64,000 bases of DNA. It comes from Anthopleura xanthogrammica (Eukaryota; Cnidaria; Anthozoa; Actiniaria; Actiniidae). The stretch lies in NCBI GenBank assembly GCA_964019055.1, contig OZ025222.1:2805746-2869745 (forward strand). Direction: 5' to 3'. Shown here piece after piece: positions 1-11,000 of this stretch. Within the stretch, counting starts at the first letter, position 1. Each line of letters opens with the position of its first letter. The notes below the pieces were generated by a model. That model was given only the letters and a program-made list of their open reading frames with translations, searched no databases and was not told the DNA's origin. The position numbers and the translations under genes are program-made.

Positions 1-31
1 GACAGACAGACAGACAGACAGACAGACAGCA
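1..31. repeat. (GACA)n microsatellite
   Basis: A pure tetranucleotide run opens the window and probably continues to the left of it. Confidence 0.9.
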
Positions 32-191
32 ATACAAACAGAAAGTCATTGACACAACAATGATGGATACCCAAGACACAGACAGACATACTGACATACA
101 AAATTACTGCGATAAAGTCAGACTGAATGACGTCCAACGCACACAAAATCTTAAAGAACTTGGTGACCCAGCCTGAATACTGGTCACCTAC

Positions 192-338
192 CTTAGCGCC
201 TGGGGTAGGGAACTCAGTCAAGTCAGTTCCAGTCCCCATAGGAGGAGCAGCAGCAGCAGTAGCAGTAGTAGTGGTATTGGTAGAAGGCGAGAGCCATGTT
301 CCAAAAGAAAGAGAAGACAAGTTCCATTGTAGAGCAGG
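192..338 (-). CDS. MADD: possible further MADD exon
   Basis: On the minus strand this 147-base stretch is open for 49 codons. It is preceded by a CAG acceptor (TCACTGTCCAG) and followed by a good donor (AAG then GTAGGT). Both edges are phase 0, which fits the phase 0 end of the last firm MADD exon at 2045. The peptide is low in complexity (Ala/Thr run) and does not match the conserved segment I would expect next in MADD, so it would have to be a cassette or linker exon. A chance ORF over the GCT/ACT repeats is a real alternative. Confidence 0.3.
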
Positions 339-468
339 CTGGACAGTGAATATAGTGTGCACTTAGTACAAGGAGTAAGTGGTATGAAGAATGTAAGTGA
401 GAGTGTGAGTATGAGTAATATGGAAATGATGTAATGTAAAGTACATGAATGGGTGTAGGAATTTCAAA

Positions 469-489
469 ATTAATAATAATAATAATAAT

Positions 490-526
<37 letters not shown>

Positions 527-527
527 G
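469..527. repeat. (TAA)n microsatellite
   Basis: Near-pure AAT/TAA trinucleotide tract. Confidence 0.9.
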
Positions 528-559
528 ATACTAATCATGAAAATTATGATAATATCACC

Positions 560-835
560 TGTGACAACCTAAAAACACCTCACCACACCCATCAATACCT
601 TACTACCCACAACACCCTACTGACAACCGACCAACACCCTATTGACAACCTACTAACAGCCCACCAACACCTTACTGGCAACACACAACACCCTACTGAC
701 AACCCACAACACCCTACTGACAATCTGTACAAACACCCTATTAACCACCTACTAACAACCTACTGACTACCTACAAACCCCACCTACAACACCTTACTGA
801 CCATCTACCAACACCCTAAAAACAACCAATTACCA
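560..835. repeat. degenerate 15-bp-type minisatellite
   Basis: Many diverged copies of CACCCTACTGACAAC and close variants (CCTATTGACAAC, CCTTACTGGCAAC) run head to tail. The strand is strikingly C/A-rich with few G. The plus-strand ORF across it is a by-product of the repeat. Confidence 0.75.
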
Positions 836-2044
836 ATTGATGACCGCCCACTAAATAATTTTAGCAGTCCCCATCCCCCACTTCTAAAAAATTATAGTAT
901 CTAACTACTTCATAAAAATAAACATTTCTTGGTATTCAAGAAAAAGAACAAAGTCAAAGATAAATTTCTTTGACGTTTAAATTGTCATGTAAAAAAATTG
1001 TCAAGTGAAATAAAGAAAGGAAAGAAGATAGAGAAAGAAGAACTGGAACAAAGTACTAACAATTTTTTGTTGCAGTGATTCCAGAGCTTTAGCATTATTG
1101 TTTAGATTGGCAGCAAGAGTTAAAGACTTGTCATAAGAAAGTGGCTAGAGAGAGAGAGAAGAGCAAGAGTTTTATCAGCATTAACCTACGTATTAACGTA
1201 GTATTAGTATAACCTGTAAAATACAAATGGAATTTAACATTTTAAAAGCATTTAACTTCATCTTTAGTGACTTGTAGATTTGTGATTACTAATTTTTTTT
1301 AATATGTTGATTTTTTAAGAACAAAGCAGTTTAAAAGTCAGAGATAATTTAACGTCACCGTCATTTACATATTTGGAGTTATAAACCTTTATGATTTACC
1401 ACTGTTTCCATTGCTATGAGATGATCGAGGCAACAGTTGCGACAGGGGAATCGGGCAATACACTGCCGTCAATCAAAGTATGTAAAGGTACTGAACAATG
1501 TGTTTCATTGACAGCAGTGTATTGCCAATTTCTCTGTAATTGTGACTTGTCTCAGTCAGCGCATAGCAATGAAAACAGTGGTAAAGACACAATACTCAAC
1601 TCAAGAAATATTGATTTGGTCATTCGACTATTTACTTCATGTAGAATCAGTACTAAGAGTACTGAATTAGAGATTTATACAGTTTAATTAATGTTTATAA
1701 TATAGACATCCTGTTGTGGAAAATTCCTCGTCTCCTGGATGTCCCTATTACAGTGCGACATGCCTAACCCTGGCCGCCCAATTAATTTTTAAACTCGCTC
1801 AATTATTTCAATTTGGCATGTTTTTGGTCCTTTCTGTCACAAATATAAGTAAAAGCTTTGCTGACACAACCTTGACCTCAGTGAAGAAGTACAAATGCTT
1901 GTTGGACTTGTAAATTACTCGTAACAAAATTTAGTTGGGTGGCCATGGTTAGGCACATCGCACAATAATGGGGTTTGGTTATATTTTATCTATCATTAAA
2001 TTATTGATAAATTTTTAAGTACATATATTATTAATAAGACTTAC
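836..2044. other. non-coding sequence left of the firm MADD exons
   Basis: Apart from the foldback element at 1396-1585 I see no supported exon or RNA gene here. It is presumably MADD intron. I looked for the conserved MADD segment expected after exon 10 and did not find it. Confidence 0.5.
1396..1585. repeat. foldback (MITE-like) element, copy 1 of 2
   Basis: The two ends are inverted repeats of each other: TTACCACTGTTTCCATTGC on the left pairs with GCAATGAAAACAGTGGTAA on the right. Inner arms share GGCAATACACTGCCGTCA with its complement. A second copy lies at 10714-10887. There is no coding capacity, so it is non-autonomous. Confidence 0.85.
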
Positions 2045-5000
2045 CATGTCCTCCATGACCTCGGCTTCCTCCTCTGTTGCAACAGGAGCATTGTATAACT
2101 GGTTGACTACCATCAATCTATAATTCTCTTCTGTCATCAGACGCTTCAGGCGTTTAGAGGTTAACCATCCAACACCATCACCTCGCAGTACATTCCTTAG
2201 AATCTCCTTGAGGAATTGTTGATTATCGCTTCAAGTATTAAAAACATTTTTATTTTATAACATAAAAATTTATTACTTAGAATTTATAATAAGATTATGA
2301 ATAATTAATGAGAAAAAATATATATATCATCACCCAGGAGAAATCTGTAAGTCAGATAATACATAATTATCCTGCATTCATTCAATTTTAACATGGGGTT
2401 TCTATATTAGCCATGCTCTGACTTAGATCAGCCCAGAGGTTGTTTCAGGGTTCGATCTGTGAGTTAACTGTACCCTGACTTAGATCAGCCCAGAGGTTGT
2501 TTCAGGGTTCGATCTGTGAGTTAACTGTACCCTGACTTAGATCAGCCCAGAGGTTGTTTCAGGGTTCGATCTGTGAGTTAGCTGTACCCTGACTTAGATC
2601 AGAGGTTGTTTCAGGGTTCAATCTATGAGTTAGCCACGCCCTGAATTAGATCAGCCCAGAGGTTGTTTCAGGGCTCAATTAAACTTGTAGGATTTATAGG
2701 TTCTTTTATGCATCTGTCTTTGTAACTACCTGTGTACTGCTTTCTCCATGGAGGCCTGCTTTGATAGACTTGGTCTGCCAAGTATTTTGTCAGTAGAGCC
2801 ATTCCTTTGTCTCACACCTGAACAAATGGAAAAAGTAGCAGTTAATTGGAGAGAGTGAAATAATTATTGAGAAATGGCCATAAAACAATTGACAAATTGC
2901 TGTAAAATGATTGAGAAATGGCTGTTAAATGCTTGGGGGGGGGGGGGGGGGGGGGGGGGAGACAACAACAACAGAAAATCTCACCTGGAAAAGGAAAGAA
3001 GGATTTGTCATCAGGGACTATGGGAGGCTTGCTTGACAAGGTCTGTAATGATGTCTGACTGCTGGTTCTCTTCATGTAACCATCTGAGTTGATTTTCTCC
3101 TCCTGTTCTTGGGTAGCCATCTTTGCTACATTGATAGTCGTCTTCTTGAGGCTGTTGAGGCTGTTTAAAAATCCAGCTGTTGAAAAGAAAGAAGAAGCTT
3201 CTGGGTTATCAAGATGTTCATGGTTATACAAATGGCAAAACAATTGTGAGCTACTTTGCTGCAGAAGTAGAAGCTCTTTCTATTCTCTGCAACAAAGAAA
3301 AGTTGTTGCACAGGGGTTGGCAATATGAGAAAATTTCCTGTTGCAACTTGCAATGCAACATTGTTGTGGTACAAGTTGCATGATTTTGTTGCTCGTATTT
3401 CCACACATTCAGCAGTGAAAGTGACTGCCTCTCCCCAATGCGACCTGGGTTCAAGTCTCAAGCTGGGCTCAATGTTGTATGTGAGCAGAGTTTCTTGTTG
3501 CTTGCTTTTCATGTGCTTCAAGGGTATTTCTCTGGGTTCTCTGGTTTTTTCTCCCTCCACAAAAATGAAATTCCAAATTCCAATTCGGACATGGAACAAG
3601 GGCTACAGGTTTGAAATGCTAACCCTCCTAAAACAAGAATGGTTATTTTAAAACTCTTCCTACATGTATATAAATCTTGGATCTGCCCTTGTAAACAACT
3701 GTTACAATGATACATACCCATGACAGATACTGGTTCTGTTGGAGTACTAATGTTCTCAGATTTAGAAACAACACTTGAAACTTGGGAATTCTCCTGGTCT
3801 GATGTAGCAGTCTTCTCACTGTCATCTGTGTCTGAGGCAGGGAACTTTTTTCTTTCACTCTCTGGAGATGGAGGATTAGATACAGAGTAGATGAGTTCAT
3901 CAGAGTCATCATCTTGTACAGAACAAGATTCACTTTCTATGGAACCTGTTGCAGAATCTCCTGAGGTTGTAGTCTCTGAGTTGGATCTGGAAAAAAGAAA
4001 ATATTTGTAATATCAATCAATAAGAATCTTGCTTTTTGATTGGCTATCTACTATGGACCTATTTACTACCTATTTAATGTTTTCCGATTTTAGACCATGT
4101 TTTATTCCCTAGAGTATCATTTCTTTGTTTAACGATTGCATATGAGAAGACACTTGAATATGGATACAACTCAAACAAAGAATCTTATTCTCAAGGGAAT
4201 GACACGTGGTCTGAAATGGGAAAACCCTTTGCTCATTCAATCTTTAGAGGTTTATTGTGAATAACAGCAGGTGCATATCAAGGGTTTCCAGGGGGGACAC
4301 TCCTCACTACAAACAACAAATCAACCCCCCCCCCCCCCCCCCGAGCAATAAGGACATTTCTGTGACTAGACAACCATTTTTACATCCATGGGAATTTTTT
4401 ATCACTCACAATCAGAATGAACTCAGCCTGTCATAAATTTGATTGATGAAAGACAAAAAGCCAGACATCTATAGTTGGTAAGGTGCTGTAACTAGAAACC
4501 TTTTACTCACTTGACAATGGTGTCACTGTCTGAAATCTGTCTATCTTTTCCAGATCTTGGTAGTCCAAGAAACTGACCAAAGGGTCCTGTTGTCAGCGCA
4601 TCTGGTAGCGAAAATGAGGCCTGGACGTCAGGTAAGGGTGATGACGATCTGACAGGATTAAAGGGTGGGTTCTGAGATCCTGTCGGCGTCTTGCCGTTGA
4701 TGTCACCACTGATCATCTGTTGTACCAGGTCACTGACAGAGCTGTAGCAGCTGCTGCTGTCGTCATCATCTTCATTGTTTGGAGTGTCCTCTTCTTCGTC
4801 AAAGATTAAGCTTGGCTCATAATCTACCTCAATCCACGGGTCGCCATACAGTTTGGAATCTACATCATATGCTTGGTAATGTACTGTTTCAACCTCATTG
4901 AAGTACCATTTTGCTTTGTCCCCTATTATTTGAGGGTCATATATACCTTTAAAAATAAATAGAATAAGATAAATAATTGGAGAATTTGAAAATTGGAGAT

Positions 5001-8000
5001 TAACAGTGGATTCCACAGAGTAGCTCTTCCTCCACTGGATTCCAATTGGAATTTAGGAGTTGATTTTTGCGGAGGGAGGAAAAACCAGACAACCCAATTG
5101 AAAGAAAAACCCTAAAAGCACAGGAGAGAACCAACCAGCAACCCTATCCACATACTGTACAATACAGAGCCCAGCAAGCTTTGAACCTGGGTCGCATTGG
5201 TGAGAGGCGAGTGCTTTCACCGCTAGGCCACCCTGAGTACTGGTCCACCCTGGAATTGAATTATCAACCTCCTTCACCAAGGATCATGGTTTGCCTACCC
5301 AAAAAAGCCAGTGACTCTTCTGTACTGAAGATATTTTTATTTGTCTTGGCTTACCTTTTTGAATCTTTTGATATACGGTATTCGTTGGGCAGATAGACCA
5401 CTCTCCAAAATACTCGACTGCCTGAATCATCATAAAATAATTCATTATTACAAGGCTGTTCAAACAACAACATAAGGCATCTAGTGTGTCGTAGAACTGA
5501 GTTTTTTTCCATAAACTTTTCTCATTTCTCAACATATTTCTCATTCTCTTGAGAATAAGATGTTATTAACATATCTTGTCAAGCATTACTGGTGAACAAA
5601 GAAATAATACTCAAGGGAATAACATGTTGTCTAAACCTTGAGTCTAATGTTCAAGCATAAAAGAGATACTAGAAAGATTACCTGTGTTTCAGATAATGCT
5701 AACACAAAATCTGACTGCTTTGGTCTCGACTTAAGAAATGGTCCCTTCTGCAATGCAACAACAGGTCGTGGATACAACCTTAATGTCCGTACGTGTTCAT
5801 GAACTCCGCCGAGAATATCAGCAGATAGGAAGAAGTTCACCAAAGCAACACGCACTGCAATATCAACCGCATCAACATCATTGCCGAAGACAAGGTTCTC
5901 GGTGGGGGAGTTTTCGTTTGGCTTGCTGTCTTTGATGACTTGAGGTATTCTGTCGTGAGGGGCAGCTTTGTTTATGCTGGAAATACTCTGTGGCGGCATG
6001 CTTAAGGCTTGTAATGCCTGAAACAGCATTGAAATTGAAAATGGAAATTTGAAAATGATAATTGAATATATATAATGGAACTAGAGTCCAGTGGTGGATC
6101 CAGAATGATTTCAAACTTGGGTAGGGGTCTGTTATCTACAAAGGCACAACATAGTGTCCTTTTCAGATTTGACCTTCTAATTTTCTATTCCCCTTGGGAC
6201 TCCCAAAGGAGTTCAAACATTTGACTAAGAAAACGAATTCAAAGAGGATTCTGGTGGGTTTGAATTGGAAACATTAATTGTTTCTTGGTAATGTGGTCAC
6301 TCAAGCAAATTCAGGAAACTTTTAAGGTCTATGGATGTCAGTGTTTACCATTTTTAACTGCTTCACTAACATTGGTCCAACATCTTCTGGAAGATCTGGA
6401 AGCTCATCTGCTGATAGTGGCACAGTTAACTGGAAAAGAATAAGAGAAAATATTATCCATCTCTTCTTCCATCCTTCTGTCCATCCATCCAATCATCCAT
6501 CCATCCATCCAGTTCCACCAAGCCATCCATCCATCCATGCACTCATCCATCCAACCAACCATCCATCCATCCATCCCTCCATATGTCAAATTATCGATTC
6601 ATTCTCCCATCCATTTGTCTGTCTGTCATCCATCCATCCTTACCTTATTTGAGTCCAAGTTAACCACCCAAACGTCATTAGGAACACAGAATCCATTGCA
6701 CTTATATCGAAAGAAACTGGCAGGTACCCCAATCACATAGGGTGTTGGAGCCATCAGAAGCTGTTCGGCATTATTCATACAAGTTGGCAACAAAGGAATG
6801 ATAGGGAACATGTACTGTAATGGGTATACTAGTGACGTCAGAGCTAAGACAGTCATGGTAAGTGCATTATAGTCACGTGACTGGATCACCACCTGAAAAA
6901 TAGTGTTAAAAATCATTAATTTATTCAGTTTCTCTAAAATGAAAATGTGATTTCCAGTGCCGCAGTTTTGAGGGGCAATTGCAACATATTTATTGGTTGC
7001 ATCAAAGTCATTGCAAAGCTTTATGCAACTCATAACATAAAATCATTTTTGGCTAAAACCTTGGAAGCCTAAGGCCCCCAAGCGCCCCTGTCTCTGCAGT
7101 TCCTGCAATTCTTCTCTCATTCATTTGCTTTTCATTAATTTTATTCATGCCTTCACTTATTTGCCATTTTAATTCTCAACTATTTATTCACTTTTTCATC
7201 CATGCATTCATTTATTCATTAATTTACTATTTTAATCTTATATAGAGGCTTCGCACCATCACGTGATGGCAGCCATGACAGGAGGCAAGAGCAACTGAAT
7301 CTGGCCTAATCTGGTATATACGAGAAAGAATTCAGCTTCCCAGGGGAAACGACTATTGTTGTGCCTCCTGTCATTGCAGCAATCACATGATGGTGCAAAG
7401 CCTTTATTGCTATTTTTATTTACTATTTGTTCAATCAGTTACTAGGTAGTTAGTCAGCTATTCAGTTCTCATAACAAGTGTTATCCTGAGATCAAAAAAT
7501 AGGTCATTAAAGGAGAAGTCAAAGCTTGTCCAAGAACAGCACAACTCATAAATATCAAACAGAAGAGGCATTACATAACTTTTCATGTACAGGTAATATA
7601 TAATTCATTATGACAGAAAAAAGACAGAAAAAGTATTTTTTTTAAATTATTAGATCTGCTGACTATTTCAAACAAGCAACGTAACATCCGCTCCCAAAAT
7701 AACACTCCACAAAGCTTGTCTCTTACCATACGAAAATGTATGTTGTACAATAAATCTCAAATAACGTTTATTTTTAGCACCATTATAAACATTAATATAT
7801 GAAAAAGTAAACTTCAAAAATACAAATTAACTCTGTTATCCCATAACTTTTGCCGCCAAAGCGAAGTGTTTGCTCTCGTATTCAAAGATACTGCTTTAAA
7901 TAAAAACAAAAATTGCATGACATGAAGCAAAGCAAATTTCTGAGATATTTGATCATTCAAATTACTATGAATAATTCAGTATGGTGATTTGTCAAATAAT

Positions 8001-11000
8001 CAAAAGGTAAGATGAAGATGATAAGACTATTCTATCTACAGTGACGGCAGCTGTCGTTTTCTTTTAGCAAGTGTACAAAGTTGGATTATGTTTATCAAGT
8101 TTTGCAGATAAACAGGCATTATGACATGTTTAATAGGAAAGATTTTTGACTATTTAGACAAATCTGTCACTTTTTGATATTATATGAAAATTTTCAAGAA
8201 AATTATCAGAAAATTAATGTAATTTTTGTGTTCCTTCTGATCATTTGCAATTTTACTGTCACAACAGACGTTTAATTCTTTTAGTGTACACATTAAAGCT
8301 GAATAATATTGAATAAATAAATATCTTTAGACTATATAATTGTTATGACAAAAAAAATGACAAATCTGAACACTGAATACTTAACAATAAATCCTTGGAA
8401 AAAATTTTCTTTATTTGTAAATTTTTTTACACCAATTGCATTTGTTGAGTATAACTTAATCCAATATTATATATGCCAGAACATATCATGGAAGACTTCA
8501 CTATCACCCATGCAATCTACTTAATTCTGCCTCGCTTTTATCAGATGTTAAAATCCTGCGACATCTACAGTATGTACTTGATGAATAATCAAAACACTAA
8601 CATCTGATAGTACAGACACTAGTATTTTTTGGTGAAATCTGCAACATATGTGAGCAGACTTTGTTAGCTCTCTCCCTTGATTCAGAGGTTTTCTCGATTC
8701 AAGCCACTCCAGTTTTCTTCCCTTAACAAAGATCAGCCCAGAGGTTCGTTTCAAGGACCATTTAATTAATATTTAGAAATTTATTGAATTACATATACTG
8801 CAAGAAATAAACTTTAGACATTCTTGACACTAATTTTAGTTGCTGAAACTTTCCTTAATTAACAATGGAAAAATAAGATGACACAGCCAGAAGCTGTGTT
8901 TATTTTGAACAGTAAAAATACATCCTATTGTCAATTAATTCTGCTGATGACATACCAGCTTAAGTTGATTTTGTTACCTAGTTACGATGCAAGCATTAGT
9001 AAGGAATAATTGGTAATTATATTTATATTAATAGTTGTTTTGGGTCTCTTCCTTGATTAGAGTGTGTTTTTCTCTGGATTCTCCCATTTTCTCCCTCCCT
9101 AAAATCACTAACACACTAAATTCTAATTTCATCTCTGAGTTAGCTGTGCCCTGACTTATATTAGCCCAGAGGTTGTTTCAGGATTCAATCTGTGAGTTAC
9201 CCAAGCCGTGACGTAGATCAGCCCAGAGGATGTTGTTTCAGGGTTTGATCTGTGAGTTAGCCATGCTCTGACTTAGATCAGACCAGAGGTTGTTTTTTAG
9301 GGTTTGATCTGTGAGTTAGCCATGCCCTGACTTACTGTAGATCAGCCCAGAGGTTGTTTCAGGGTTTGATCTGTGAGTCAGCCGTGCCCTGACTTAGATC
9401 AACCTAGAGGTTGTTTCAGGTTCGATCTGTGAGTTAGCCATGCCCTGACTTAGATCAGCCCAAAGGTTGTTTCAGGGTTTGATCTGTGAGTTAGCCGTGC
9501 CCTGACTTAGATTAACCTAGAGGTTGTTTGAGGTTCAATCTGTGAGTTAGCTGTGCCCTGACTTAGATCAACCTAGAGGTTATTTCAGGGTTCAATCTGT
9601 GAGTTAGCTGTGCCATGACTTAGATCAGACCAGAGGTTGTCCAGGGTTTGAATGATAGAGATTGAGTAAGGTATAAGAACTGTATGTGCAGAACCATGAA
9701 ACCAACATGGTATATGAATGTATGAGACAGTTACTCATCCAATCACAATGCTACAAACTGACAGGCCTCCATTGTCATGGGAACAACATTCATGAAGTAT
9801 GAGTAACAAATATTAAACAATTATTGGATGAGGTTGAGCATGATATCGTAAATTATCAAGACCATGGCCGTGTGTTATCTGCCGAAGCCATAGGCTGAGA
9901 CAGATAAAACGGCCGAGGTCTTGATATTTACGATATCATGTGAAAATCGAATTCAATAATTGTTTTATTATACATTTTGTAAACTAAGAATAAAGATTGA
10001 ATTCTGCTTTTAAAAAAATAGCAAACGTATTTCCATTTTCATAATTGTGAATTTTGAACTCGACATGATAAATGTAGTATCTGTAGGTAAAACCTACAGA
10101 TAATACATTTATCATATCGAGTTTACACGATATCAGGGATTGGCTGAGAGCTCTTGGCCAATCAGAATCGATATTGTGAGTAAAATGTATAATAATATCA
10201 ATTAAGCATATTCTTTACAATGCAAGGCTAATGATTGGCCACAGGGGACTGCTCAACATGAGATCAGTCAATATAACCGGTAAAGAGAACTAGACTAAGT
10301 GGTGTTTGACTGGATAAGTCCTGGGGGCAAATGTAGGTGGCTTAGATATGGAAAGTACATGTAGATGGCAGAGTTCACCAGTTGCTGGCTTTTAATAAAA
10401 TCCCTACACAGTACTTTAGAATGAGTGGTGGTTGTTTTGACTAACATATGCCGAAGAGATATCTAACCTTGGCCTTAATTGAATATTGTGAACTCTGTCA
10501 TTTGTTTACAATTAATAAATTTTTCTTATAAAATAATATGCAGTGAAAAGCTCTAAAATCTTATTGATTGTTATTTATGTTTTATACTGTAGGTTGTTTT
10601 GTAATATTAGCATGTGAGTTATTTCCTGTTTTCTTGCTACCTTTCATATTTGAAATTGTTTCAAAATTTGCATAACTTGTTCAGTTGATTATTTGTACGA
10701 AATAATTACTGATGTTTTCATTGCAACATGATGATCGAGGCAACAGTCATGAAACTGATACTGGAAAATACACTGCCATCAATCAGAGTATGTAAAGGTA
10801 CCGAACAATTTGATTCTTTGACGGCAGTGTATTGTCCAATTTCCCTACTGTGACTGTTGTCTCGATCAGCTCATAGCAATAAACATAAAAAAAGTTTCAA
10901 AAACAGCAGAAAAATTCTTAGCTAATTTGACAACTGAAGATAGTTCTGAAATACATTATCGTCAATCATACTCTGAGGAATTTTCAATTTCTTTTCTTTC

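Noticed and set aside
1391..1687. 98-codon plus-strand ORF
   Set aside because: Lies across a foldback element; the reading frame is not shared by the second copy.
5178..5236. A functional tRNA gene on the minus strand
   Set aside because: A and B boxes are present, but no acceptor stem or T-loop pairing is apparent and the SINE body follows; it is a SINE head.
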